Part shown: positions 1-11,175 of the stretch, piece after piece
Numbering within the stretch: the first letter of the stretch is position 1
Layout: each line of letters starts with the position of its first letter
Assembly: GCA_023101885.1 (NCBI GenBank)
Contig: JALPQD010000639.1
Location: 496,001-560,000, forward strand
Direction of reading: 5' to 3'
Length of the DNA stretch: 64,000 nucleotides
Origin: Typhlomys cinereus
Taxonomy: Eukaryota > Chordata > Mammalia > Rodentia > Platacanthomyidae
Notes under the pieces: generated by a model
What the model was told of the DNA's origin: nothing
The model's input: only the letters and a program-made list of their open reading frames with translations
Database searches by the model: none
Program-made: the position numbers and the translations under genes

Positions 1-240
1 CTGAAAGAAGGACAATCCTTACTTGCCAGACCAGGACACCAACTTTCTCAAACAGTTCCCTCCATCTAATTCACCTTCCTAGGGACTAGTCCCACCCACC
101 ATAGACTGGGCCTTCCCTGTCAACTAGACAATCTCTTGCAGGTTCACTCTGGGCTTAGCTCAACTACTAATTCTCTATACATTTACACTGAATCAACTCT
201 TAACTATTAAGTTGACACCTGTAACTAACTAAGACACATG
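1..240 (-). repeat. URR1-like interspersed repeat, partial (enters from left edge)
   Basis: Reverse-complement match, by eye, to the copies at 2455-2865, 24283-24725, 38565-38990 and 47359-47755. Shared landmarks are the TTACTTGCCAGACCAG block, the TAGTCCCACCCACCAT block, and GTTGACACCTGTAACTAACTAAGAC at the end. The element continues beyond base 1, so its far end is not visible. The family resembles the rodent repeat URR1, a non-autonomous hAT-type DNA transposon. That name is from memory and unverified; membership of the five-copy family is the firm part. Confidence 0.55.
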
Positions 241-1650
241 CATAATTTAAATGTTCTCTATAATTTAAGTATCCAAGTGCAATATAATAAAAATGTTCTT
301 ATAATTGAAGTATCCAAGCTGCAAAAAAAAAAGTCAGGTAAAGTGATGGCAACTTAAAAATGTTACCACATACTCTAGGAAATATGATTTTTTTCCTCTC
401 TGAAGAAAACATGACAAAGGAAGATTTTTCACATTTGCTGAGGTGTAAGTTGATCCCTTTCTCTTTAGATCCCTATATTTACTATTGATGTTGTCTGAGC
501 TACTGTCCTTGATGTACAACAAACTTTCATTTAATGTGACCACCAGGTGGTCAGCTTTCTAATCTGTAAAAATGCCAGCTATAAGATTGTTTGCTAAAAA
601 ATTCTCTTTTGGAAGTAAATAACCACTTTATAGTCAACATACAGATAGCAAAATAGCTATCAAGATGACTCATGTGTTTTGAAGACCAAGTCACTGGTAC
701 GTTGTTCATACTTTGTTACTAGCCACACTAAATATTATGCACTTGTAAGAACAATTTTACCATTATCAGTATCTGCCAGGATGTTGAATGCTTTATGCAT
801 TAGAATCCATTGGGTGAATTGTCCTATTGCCTTTGTGGTATGTGATGAAGAAAAATATCCTTTTTCCTGAGATCTTAATAACAATATTTGTTGAAAAACT
901 TTGAAAAGGAGTTTGTAAATATAAGAAGAATAAATCTTTTTAACTAGATTATAAAGTGTCAGCTCTTCCATTACTGCGATAAAAGTGACCTATGTCATCT
1001 TGGTGTCAAGACAAACTCTCCAATATTCTGTTTGGAAGTCTCCCTGCTATGCCAGTTCAAGTCTTTTTCATGTGTCACTAGTATGACACAAACATCTGTT
1101 CCTCTGATATTCTGCAATGTCTTTCTTAGGGAATCACAAGGAAATGAAATTTTTGCTACTGTAAGTCAACTCCTTTCTGTTTCAAAGTGAGAACTTCTTC
1201 AGATGACAACAGTTTTCAACTTAGTACAACTTGCTGTTAGAACAATAGGGAATTCAGTGTATATCTTTAATGGACACTTGGGTTAGTTAGTCTTAAAATT
1301 GTCATCTCTCCATCTTCTTTTAATATTATTTTTACTTACATTCTACAGCAAAATACGAACTAAACACTGTCTGGTTTCCATTACGTAGTTCTCTAGAACA
1401 ATAAACTAAGACTAAAGACTTTCCTCCACTTGTTAGTGAAACCAATTTTCAGCATAGGCATTTCAGCTATTTTAGGACTTGTATTGTCTTTCTGCTTAGT
1501 GACAGATATGTTTTTCTTAGTAGAATTAAGTTCCCCATCTTGTTATAGCTTAATAATTCATATTGACAATCAAAGTTAAAGGAAAAAATCATCATTTAAC
1601 AGCTTAAATAAAAAGCTGGGTTATATTACCTGATTGTCAAAGGAAAGTTT
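241..1650. other. AT-rich sequence with no recognised feature
   Basis: Short open frames on both strands (longest about 78 codons) lack recognisable protein character. I see no repeat family, splice-bounded exon or RNA gene. Probably ordinary unique intergenic or intronic DNA. Confidence 0.5.
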
Positions 1651-1654
1651 GTGC

Positions 1655-2035
1655 ATCATTTACTTTTCTCTTTTGCTGTGAGACACCACTTAAAGTCAAA
1701 CAAATTCAGGGCACAAAGGAATTAATACTTCAGAGAGGAGATATCCTCCTTTATGGCAGAAAATGCATTGCTAGCTGCCATAAGCTGGAGTAAGCCCATG
1801 TCACTTGGTTAGAGAGACTGAGGGCTGCCAAACTGTCAACTGGAAGAGAGGAAATCTCTGGAAATACGGTGCAGCTTAATCAACCTCAAGGCCCACCTAC
1901 CATGTGACTGATTTCCTCCCACAAGGTTCCATCACTTAAAGGTACCATGACCTTCCCAAACATTGAAAATTTAAACACATGAGCCTATGAGGGGACAACT
2001 TACATTTCAAACCATGGCAGCTGGACTTGTGTACG
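1655..2035 (+). repeat. Unnamed interspersed repeat, copy A
   Basis: Shares a distinctive 3' block with 63400-63762 in the same orientation. Both have a CCATGACCTTCCCAAACA-type motif (CCATGACC here, TCATGACC there) shortly followed by ACATGAG and then ACATTTCAAACCATG(G/A)CAG. The upstream halves also align loosely (TTTGCTGTGAG / GTTGCTGCGAG; ATGGCAGAAAA in both). I recognise this as a dispersed mammalian or rodent repeat but cannot name it. Orientation is assigned arbitrarily by the shared block. No TSD was found. Confidence 0.45.
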
Positions 2036-2454
2036 ATAGTTATGCTTAATGAATTGAATATTTTATATAGGGAAATGGCAGGAAAGGGTTCATGAACTTT
2101 CAAAACAATGGGATTTCCTGAAGTAAGCTTTTGTGCATTTGCTTAACAGTTCTGAGGGCATCACAAAATAGCAAGTCTCTAAACATATTGGTAATCATAT
2201 GAAGTTGTCATCAATAATTTATATAATAGCTATTATTTATTTGAAGGACTCTGTTGATAAGGGCCAGTGTTTCCTTTGTTGAATACAGAGGTGACATATG
2301 CCACTACCGATGATGTTTTCTTCACATCCTTCAATACACATAAGAACATCATCCAAAGCTGTCATAGGTTGTTATTCTTATCTAGCTGAGCATATTCTTG
2401 GAAAACCTAAAAGGATATGTAATTAGACCATAAGAATTCTATTTTGCCGTTGTT
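2036..2454. other. No recognised feature
   Basis: AT-rich spacer between two repeats; nothing gene-like or repeat-like was identified. Confidence 0.45.
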
Positions 2455-2865
2455 GTAGTCAGGCCTACATAGTTGCTGATAAATGACCATTAAACAGCCC
2501 AAGGAGTTTACTTTCTTACAATAGTCCTATTATAGTCTGTCCAGCTTGACAAGAGAGCATGTACCAACACCAGGGCTGAGGGAATTGGCCACACCATCAC
2601 CATATAATGGCTGAGAGAAGGATGGCTAGACCATAATCTCTGGCCAAGTATACACAAGGATGTACCACCTCTCTCTCTACCAGCAGCTCTATGTTTTTCC
2701 TGGGCCTAATCCCACCCACCTGGGCCTTCACCATCAGCCAGACAATCTCCTGCAGGTTTGCTCTGGGCTTAACACAATCACTAATTCTCCACAAATGCAC
2801 CAGAGCTCAAAACCCTCAACTGTCAAGTTGACACCTGTGCCTAACTATGACATCTCTATACACTT
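2455..2865 (-). repeat. URR1-like interspersed repeat, near complete
   Basis: Reverse-strand copy of the same 400-bp family. In element order it runs from the CATAGTTAGGCACAGGTGTC region (reverse complement near 2830-2850), through the GGTGGGATTAG and GGCCAATTCCCTCAGC blocks, to CCATTTAACAG/ATTTATCAGCAAC near 2475-2495. It lines up end to end with 24283-24725 (-) and 38565-38990 (+). Non-coding. The open frames across it (2597-2800, 2660-2887) are chance frames shared with the repeat sequence. Confidence 0.55.
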
Positions 2866-3860
2866 AAAACCAGCATCACTGTATTAAGGAACCTAAGTAA
2901 CAACTTGTTCAGAATTCGTTTATGTCTCCAATGCCATCTTCTTTGTGAGCTTGTATGAGTTTGTCCTTTGCTTTTTCAATCCCCTCAATGTGAACATGCA
3001 TTCCCCTAGGCCTGCACAGGACCATGCAGACACTTTGTTCTTGGTTATGCTACACCACATCCTCCATGTTACACTGACTGGTATCTCCTGTCTCTCATGC
3101 CTTAAAACAAAGTGCAGGACCTAATGTGGAGGTCTTCGTAGGCTGAGGTAACAGAAACATACATAATATGTCATTAGACTTAGGAGAGGAAGGAGAAGCT
3201 GAAACGTAGAGGAAGTGCACTGGAAATTATGCCACAATTAGACATATAGTGATTCCAATATCACCATTTTCAATTTTAAATTCAAGTTTTAATATAATAA
3301 ATTTTTCATTTATATTTTAAAACATATTGTATTATTGGTTGTATCATTGAATTTGTCACTCAAAACCTCCTGGTTATGTTCTTGTAAATAATAGGTATCT
3401 CCCAGTTATGTTCTTTTAAATGATAGTTATCTGAAATAAAAATCATAGAGAAATATATATACATATAATATATATACTAAATATAAATTTTTATCAATAT
3501 AAATATATTTGTAAAATATAAAAATTTAAAAATATAAAGAAAATTTTATACTTACAATTTTTATATCTATTTTGTGATGAGAAGAATCAATACTTCATAG
3601 ATAAATTCTAGAAAGAACCTTTCTATTTCCCATAAACTAGATTTAGAATTAAAGAAAATCTCCCAAAGTTCTTTCTAAAACATAAAAAAATACATTTACT
3701 AAACCAGATTTATTTCACTTACTGAGGTTAGAATTAAAAAGCGAAAAATTAAAGAAGTTATTAATAACTATTTGGCTGCAATGCATATAGTTGGTTGTGG
3801 CTTAATTTTCTTCTAAAGGAAATATTTGAAAAAGAATATATGCTTTAAAATCTTCATTTA
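2866..3860. other. Very AT-rich spacer
   Basis: From about 3240 to 3560 the sequence is mostly A and T, with runs such as ATATATATACATATAATATATATAC split over 3455-3480. No gene or named repeat seen. It could act as a nuclear-matrix-type AT island, but nothing in the sequence proves that. Confidence 0.45.
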
Positions 3861-3864
3861 GGAC

Positions 3865-4125
3865 TAATTATTAAAACAGACTACTCGCATTTTGTTGTTG
3901 TGAAATATATAGATGTAAAATGCAAGTACATTAAACAAACTTGCAAGTACATAGCAGATGAAGTCCAATGGGTCACACACAAAAAGATGTGAAAGTAGGG
4001 GGGGGAGACTGGATGGCAAGAAATTACAAAGTGGGACAGGAGATTGGGAATGGAATTGGGTAGCGAGAGGGTGAAAACACACGAATTCATTACGTTTATG
4101 TATGAAAGTGTCGATAAATTAAGAA
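3865..4125 (+). mobile_element. Degraded older LINE-1 3' end
   Basis: A purine/G-rich stretch (about 3995-4075, including GGGGGGGGAGACTGGATGG) is followed by a TTCATTACGTTTATGTATGAAAGTGTC motif spread over 4086-4113. This resembles old mammalian L1 3' ends (polypurine block, then a 'tatgtatgaaa..gtca' motif). A similar block occurs at 33030-33200. No TSD or coding remnant is visible. Assignment is by family resemblance only. Confidence 0.4.
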
Positions 4126-5760
4126 TAGGAAAGATGTGAGCAATATTGGTATTTCTCTCTCTGTATGTAGGGACCGTGACAATGACAGACCTAATTTTTG
4201 CCTTGTGTAATCTTAATATACAAGATATTTGCTGTTCTAACTTTGTGCTTCACTGTATTTTTCATGAACAAGGAAAACCACTATACTATTGGATTCTAAC
4301 ATCATTTAAAGCATGTGAAAGTACCTGAAAGTTTTATTTATACAATCACTGATGAGTTTAAAATTCTAAGAGTTTTTTATCAACCTCAAAAATGAGGCTG
4401 AAATGCTTCCTTCCCCTCCCCAAGACATAACCAAGGAAGAGAAACAAATTTGAAGCAGGCTCTGGGTTATATGTCTTTAAGAAGAATGACCAAGGAGGCC
4501 AATGGATACTTCAGTTTGTCCAAGTTATTTTTCCACTGAAATGTAACATAATCATTAATGCATGAAAGAATGCCTTTCTGCCCACAGTTCTCACACATGC
4601 TGTGCCCTTAGGAGAAAAGATGAAAAGGATGATGGTGAGAAGTTCAGCATCTATTAGTTCCCTCACTTTGAAGAGCCTCAAATCACAAAACTGACGTGGA
4701 ACTTCTTTCACAGTGGGATCAAAAGAAACCTTAAGCCAGCTGTGCTTTTGAGCACATGTATTGTTTTAAGCAAGTTTATAGTTTGAATTTAGGTAGCACA
4801 GACCAGATGTTGATAATAGTCAGAAACTCACACATGTCCTAAAGAGGGTATATGAAGACAAAGGAAGGAGATACTTTAACACCTAAATAAACCTAGCTTT
4901 AAAACAAAACACAACAAGTGGCCATAAAGAATAAATATTGGAATTTAAGATGAAAGAAAAAAAATTGTAGACCAAAGTACAAGAATGCCATAGGGCAGTT
5001 CAGTAATTTTACTAATTATTTCTTTCAAAAACACAAAATAATTATTTCCAGAATTAAACATTTCCAGAATTAAAACTCATATGTGAAATCAATTGCTATT
5101 TGGGCCACATTCTAAACAGAGGAAGAGAATTATCAATGAGAATGGTGTTGGACTCTGACTCCCACAGAATGTGTTGCACAAATCCCTGGGTTGGCTTTGT
5201 GCCTTGCACAGGAAAAAGGAAAGTAGGATTTATTGAAAGAAGTTGAGCACTTGTCCACATTTTTCAGAGTGGTGTGAAAAATATCTACCAAGAAGAAATT
5301 TAACAGACTATAATTAATGTGATAGTGTTACAAGTGAAACCTTGACTGACAGAAGAAAAACATAAACAGAATAAGGAATGTGTAGGGCTCTAACCCCATA
5401 AGCAAGTGGGAGAAGCAACAGCTTTGGTATCTAGTGAGGGTTTCAAAAGAAACAGAAAATGGTATCATCTCTTTTGTGATACTCAAATGGTTGGTTTTCT
5501 CTCCCTCTGTCTTAAAGGCATCTTTGCCCAATATTATCAGAAACGTAACTCAAAGATGGAGAAAATGTGTTTGAAAGAGCTTTCTTACAAGATATTGCTT
5601 AGCATGAGAGCTTTTTAAATTATTTTCATGATCATTTTATATTTTCAGCCATATAACAAAGGTTAAATAACTTTGATACAAATTTTAACGTGTATTCTTA
5701 AAAATAAAAGTAGTACAATAATATCTTAGGCTATTAGTTATATTCAGTACATACTGTTAA
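4126..5760. other. No recognised feature
   Basis: AT-rich, apparently unique DNA. Open frames up to about 70 codons on both strands have no domain character. No RNA gene or clear repeat was identified. Confidence 0.45.
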
Positions 5761-5762
5761 AT

Positions 5763-6021
5763 TTTTTAAAAGTTGGACTGCAGAGATGATTCAGGGGTTA
5801 AACTCTGCTTGCCTCACAAGTCCTCAATTCAGACCCCAAATCCCACATAAAAATGCTAGGTGGAAATGGCAGTAGCCTGTATTTCCGGCCCTGGTGGTCA
5901 GAGCATAGAAAATCTGAGAGAAACAAAAGGTGGCAAAAGTAATCCAGGATGATTCCCCAAAGTTATCTTTTATCTTACACAGGGCCACATAGTGTCCTCT
6001 GATACACATATACACATATAT

Positions 6022-6068
<47 letters not shown>

Positions 6069-6095
6069 CACAAAAAAAAATTAAAGAAATAAAGT
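5763..6095 (+). mobile_element. Old B2-like tRNA-derived SINE with (CA)n
   Basis: Begins TGGACTGCAGAGATGATTCAGGGGTTAAA, matching the tRNA-like head (A-box region 'tgGCTCAGGGGTTAAg') of the young SINE family with divergence. It continues through the CCCACATAAAA block shared with the copies at 6326 and 8368, a middle containing AATGGCAGTAGCCTGTATTTCC, a (CA)n run at about 6029-6071, and an A-rich tail. At about 330 bp it is longer than the young copies (about 260 bp), so it represents an older, longer subfamily. Confidence 0.65.
6029..6071. repeat. (CA)n microsatellite inside SINE
   Basis: About 20 CA units with one CG interruption at 6061, immediately before the A-rich tail of the old SINE. 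Its position matches the CA-rich segment that ends all copies of this SINE lineage. Confidence 0.9.
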
Positions 6096-6325
6096 TTAAA
6101 AATTTTTAGAGTTTACAAAGAAGTGCATTAGAACTTTACAGTTACATGCAAAAGACAAGTTGCATATGTATATATATAATGGATACATGATTTTTTTAAA
6201 AAAAGATATTCCAGATAGAATTACTTATGTATTTTTAAAATAGAGGGTGACCAAATTTCTCATATCTATGTGAAGATATCTATTTCCACTAAAGCTTATT
6301 TTATTTCTGTAAGAATGAATGAATC

Positions 6326-6612
6326 AAGGCTGGAGGCATAGCTCAGAGTTTAAAACCTTTGCCTTGCAAGCAAAAGGACCTGAGTTCAAATCTCAGATCC
6401 CACATAAAATTGTCAAGCAGAAATGGTGGCAGCCTGTATTTCCAATGCTGGAAGACAGAGCCTGAGAAACTCCAGAGGAAAGCAATAAGGAGGTAAGGGC
6501 ATTTACATCACACACACTCATATGACTTCTACTACACACACGCACGCACACGCACACACACACACACAATCATGTACACACACTTGTGCAAAAAAATTCT
6601 TAAATAAAAATT
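6326..6612 (+). mobile_element. Old B2-like tRNA-derived SINE
   Basis: Head CAAGGCTGGAGGCATAGCTCAGAG keeps the A-box-like TAGCTCAG, and GACCTGAGTTCAAATCTC keeps a good B-box-like GTTCAAATC. It then runs through CCCACATAAAATTG and GGTGGCAGCCTGTATTTCC to CA-rich DNA (about 6515-6575) and an A-rich tail ending near 6612. It resembles the copies at 5763 and 8368 more than the young family, so it is an older subfamily. Non-autonomous, presumably mobilised by L1. Confidence 0.65.
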
Positions 6613-8366
6613 ATAGAAGGAATACATGAAGTAGAAAGTACCTCCAAAGAACCTGCTTCCTGTATGATACTGTGGTCAGCTTTAACTCTGTGCTGGATGA
6701 GTTGGACTCCACTAGTAAATACTTGTGTGTCATCAAGTTACAGGCTGGGTAGAAGATCTGGACCATTCCTTTAAGGGTCCTGTCTTCCTCGAACAATGAG
6801 CCAAACAGCTCATTGGTAAGCTGAGAAGAAAACCCAAGTATGAAAGAACTTTTCAGGACTGTGCTACCTTTTCAATGACCAAGCAACTCATACAATCAAA
6901 TTTCCATTTCAGCAGAGACATTTCCTTTCTATTTACAGAGATAGAAGAATTTTCTGTCAGGTTGAATATCTACCATATAATTACATGACATCTATAGTGA
7001 GATAAAAATGTAAACCACATATCTTGTAAGTGTTTATGAATGCTATAAAATTATATTTGCATATTATGCATTTATACAGGTTTTGCTTTGTGCTTTAAGA
7101 ACCAATAAGTTGAAGGAGGAATAATGTTTCTAATATCATTTCTTAGAGTATACAACAGAAGCAGGACCATACAGGAAGCTCAGACTTAAGTCTCATGTAT
7201 AGCACAAGACAAGCCTTTGCAAATTTATCATGCAATATAATTCCTTTTAAATTCTTTTGCATTTAGAGAACTGGCCCACACATTGTTTTGAATCTCAATT
7301 ATCACTAACATTTAAAAAAATAAGTGCATGAAAAAGCTGTATTTTTTGCTTTTCTTGAAATACCAACAGATCTGGAAACACTTGGCCATATGGCCAGCAA
7401 GACAAGAATACACTGAAGATAGATGTGCTTTAGCAGAGCTAAGGCTATCAGTTTACCAGCATGCCTCTCTTTACACCTAAGCTGAGTAGAAAGAAAGAAC
7501 ACAAAATAAACGACTGTATACAATTTTCCCCCTGTCTTGCCTCTGTGATCTTTACTGTAATTATTATCAAGACCTATGAACCCATAACTTTGACTTGAGA
7601 AACATTACTATGTGGTAAGCAATTAAGATTATTAGCATGTCTTGAACTTGGCATCATTATTTAATTAAAAGTAAGGTTGGATATACTTGAGTATTTAGTT
7701 AATTGCACATAATAACTTTGGCAGTACATGCCAACAAAAGGAGTAGGGTCAGTTCATAAAGATACAAGAGCTGAGAGCTTCAACTAGATTTTGTCTCTGT
7801 GTGTCTAATCACAGCAAATCACTCAGTGCCAATGAATTTTCCCACAAGTTAAATTGAAAAAATGATATGACTTCACAACCTTCTAGGGATACCTTTGGTA
7901 CATCAAGATAAGACAATTGGAATTGCACATATTTTGAGTAGAGGAGAAGGGAAGGGTACTGGAAGTCACTAAAATATACATAGATTATGCTAGCTTTTAA
8001 TCATGATATTTCAACAGCAGAATTAGCATAAGAATCTGGGCTGAGAAAAATAGTTACCTCATTACACCTAGTCACAAGAGTACACATACTAAATTGCCAA
8101 GAAAGATCAAAAAGATTTCTTTTCTCATTTTTTAGGCTTTATGCCATAAAGTTTGTCAGACAATTTCCCACCCAATCACACATTCTTTTTAGCTATGTTA
8201 TTTATGTTTACCATCACAGCTCTAACCAGATAAAAACATCATTTGAAGTTTCATGTTTATGAGGTCATCCATGAATTCCAGTTTGTGGGAGGGATATATA
8301 TTTAGACAATTAAAGATATCTTTAAAATCACATTTTACTTTCAAATCTTTAAATAAAATTAGACAA
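6613..8366. other. No recognised feature
   Basis: AT-rich, apparently unique sequence with only short chance reading frames. No repeat family recognised. Confidence 0.45.
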
Positions 8367-8367
8367 T

Positions 8368-8660
8368 GGAGCTGGAGAAATGGATCAGAAGTCTCTGGCC
8401 CCCAAGGAGAAGGACCTGAGTTAGGATACCAGATCCCACATAAAATTCCCAGCAGAAGTGGCAGCAACCATCACTTTCAATCCTGGAAGGTGAAGCCTGG
8501 GAAAACCCTAGAACAAAGCCAATGGGAGGTTAAGCAAACCAGGGTGATTCCAAAAGTGACCGCTGGGCCATCACAAGGACATATACTCAAGGGCACTGTA
8601 CTGTTTCACATTCCCACATACACACACAACCATATGCACGCCAGACAAGGAAAACATATT
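8368..8660 (+). mobile_element. Old B2-like tRNA-derived SINE, diverged
   Basis: GGAGCTGGAGAAATGGATCAGAAG is the diverged SINE head; GACCTGAGTTAGGATACCAG marks the B-box area. CCCACATAAAATTCCCAGCAG and TGGCAGCAACCATC correspond to the middle of the copies at 5763 and 6326. The end is CA-containing rather than a long (CA)n. The 142-codon open frame across 8253-8681 is read through this SINE and is not a gene. Confidence 0.6.
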
Positions 8661-10448
8661 ACTTTAAGTTCCAAAACTTGAGTAGCTCTTTGCTATTTTA
8701 ACATGGGCTCTTGGTGCTCTGTTGCCCACTAAAGTATCAGCTTCTATAATTCATGGAATAGTCCTTCCAGAAACTCAGTGGAAAGAGCACAGTGCTGCAC
8801 AGAAAAGACCATGAGAAGAAATCATCAGTCATAGGCTTATCTAGTCACTAGTCTATCACCCAGATCTGTCTGGTAGACCAATATTTTCATTCATTCCATT
8901 CCATTGTCTTAGGGGGCATGATATGAAGAAGGTAACAGACACTGATGAGTGTTGAAAACCATTGCTCACAGAATTGTGACAAATAATGCAACTGTTTTGG
9001 GCACTCCCTGAAACATATTATTGGAACTGGAGGGGAACTGGTTGAAAATGTCTTATTCACATTTCTTTAAGGGTGAATGATGATGACGTTTCCTCCTGAC
9101 TGGAAACATATGATCCTCATACAATCTGTATTAAACTTAAAAACTGGTCCAAGGAAATTCTTAGTAATGAATGATCACTGCTTTATTTACTTTTACTCTT
9201 TCTTACAGTTTTCTTATGTTCTAGTGTGAATTAGTTTGTTTTGGGAAAAAAGTGTGCTACTGGGGACAAGCGAATGGTTAGATTAGTTATTTTCAAAGAG
9301 CTGCATAGTTTCAGAGGTCCTTTTGAGACCCATCTGCAGGAACACGACCAGGAAAAAGCAAACTTAGAAATGAGCAATCCTGTTTTTCCATCTTCTCTTT
9401 TGGCACTCATCAATACAACAAAGAACATTGTTTTAGAAACTTCCATCCGAAATGTGCAAGTTCAATAGAAGAAATTAAAAGCCCAGGAAAAGTAAGCAGC
9501 AGGTCTATGAAATCATACATTCTTTAGCTGCTGTTAATAAAATGAATCACATCATTATCTGTCCTTTTATATGAACATTTCAATTGCGAATAAAACACAC
9601 AGCAGGGTGCAGACAGACATACAGGATGTAACATTTTTTTTAACACAACCAATATTTTCAGCCCACAGGAAGGCATCTGTGTTCCCCAACTCAAAACCTA
9701 CGCAGCACTGAACACAAATACATTCACAGATACAGAGGAAGCCACATACTTCAACAGGCTGATTTTAAAACAGGTTTCTCAGTTAATTGATAGATTTGAT
9801 GGGATGTTGACATCTATTCCGTAGTACAATCCTCGGTTTTGAAATTACTTTACTTCTCTAGCATTGTGAGCTGTCTTTTTCTGCAAAATATTCAGTGACA
9901 ACTCCTTTGTATAGGTTGCAGACATTAATCATGCTTTGTAAATAGTAGGAAGCAGAGTCACTTTCTGAAGCATAAATAGTGCACGGAGACTCTTGAGAAA
10001 ATGAGTCGACAGCAGCCTTGAAAGATGTCAGTTTAGAAACTTCTGCTCAAAATAATAGAGCTAAAAAGGGAAAAAATGGTTCCTTTATCAGTTGCTTCTC
10101 ATTTAAACTCCTGTTCATTGGTGGTGGATTATAAAGAACTTTCTTACTATTTCTTTCTTCCATCTACTTATCAAGTACTTTGTCTTCATTGAGAAAATTG
10201 TTTGCTATCATCATCATCCAAACCGGAGTGAAAATTAGGACTGTAATAGGTCTTGAGCAATGTTTCAATTATACAATGAATTAAAATGTTGGAAAGAAAA
10301 GTTTAGCCTAGGTTTTCACTTGTTTCTGGTTTTAATTTGTTGGTAATGAATTAAATAAAAGTCCAATCAAATCCACACATTTAATTTAATTGCATTGCTC
10401 AGGAATGATTTAGCTTAAGAATTTCAAAGCACAAAGCTTGAGCATTTC
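8661..10448. other. Apparently repeat-free sequence; possible conserved non-coding DNA
   Basis: I recognise no transposon from the SINE at 8660 to the L1 tail at 10449. The part at about 9480-10080 is less low-complexity than its surroundings and has no coding frame. Lack of transposons over 1.8 kb is mild evidence for constraint. Conservation cannot be judged from one sequence. Confidence 0.3.
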
Positions 10449-10700
10449 TTTTTTTTTTTTTTTTGCTATTCAAACATGTGTCATGTTATAGTTTTTCTTT
10501 TTATTATACTCTTTTTGTTTAATTATACAAGCTCAAAAGGTATCATGCTCCTTTCCCTCCCCTATCATCCCCCATTGTACTCCCCCCTTCCTCCCCTCCT
10601 TTTCCCTCTTCCCTTTTCTTCTTTAGGCACAAAATGTTTTGTGTGTTTTCCTCCCTTTGTCACTTCCTATGAGGAGCTCTTTTTATATTTTTATCTTTTC
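10449..10700 (-). mobile_element. Older LINE-1 3' end
   Basis: On the plus strand a T-run (10446-10464) is followed by TATTATAC...TTAATTATACAAGCTCAAAAGG and a long pyrimidine tract CCTCCCCTATCATCCCCC (10560-10620). That is the reverse complement of an L1 3' end: G-rich polypurine block, 'gagcttgtata', then poly(A). Compare the tail of the copy ending at 20192, which has GAGCTTGTATGA. No coding part is preserved. Confidence 0.5.
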
Positions 10701-11048
10701 TTGTAGTTAATGAAGAGAAGCATGTCACTGACAAATAACTTGAGGAAGGAAGATGCAGTAAGATATGCTGGGAAACTGAGTCCAAGCTAACATGCTGACT
10801 TCCTGTCTACACATGATATTGTCAACATTTCCATCCTGGTTCTTAACTGACAAACAATGAGCAAAAAGCATACTGACTTTTTGACCTAAGGTACATTCAG
10901 AAACAATCATTTTGATCATTTTTATGATCCATAGGGCTGACCGATTCTGAAGAAGTTTCCCAAATCCATTAAGAATGCAGGCCTTCACAGGAAATACAGT
11001 TCCTGTATCACCAAATCAATAGAATGATTGCAGTATGTGCAGATGGAC
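10701..11048. other. No recognised feature
   Basis: Unique-looking sequence up to the left TSD of the following L1 insertion. Confidence 0.4.
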
Positions 11049-11062
11049 TGTCTGTCATTTTT
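11049..11062. repeat. Target-site duplication, left copy (TGTCTGTCATTTTT)
   Basis: A 14-bp perfect match to 12652-12665. In L1 (minus) orientation it starts with AAAAA, as expected after L1 endonuclease cleavage at a TTTT/AA-type site. Confidence 0.8.
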
Positions 11063-11066
11063 TTTT

Positions 11067-11175
11067 AAATCGCGTGCTTGCTTTTATTAGAGAACACATC
11101 AACACAGTACAAGTAATGGTATTAAGACAACAGTACCAACCCATGCCCCGACTAGACCAGGAAACATCCTCCGAA
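11067..11175 (-). other. 3'-transduced flank with AATAAA
   Basis: Lies between the L1 3' tail and the terminal poly(A). It has no similarity that I can see to other L1 3' ends in the window. On the minus strand an AATAAA (plus-strand TTTATT, 11083-11088) sits 16 nt before the terminal poly(A). This fits read-through of the source L1 signal into flanking genomic DNA followed by retrotransposition of the longer transcript. Confidence 0.75.
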
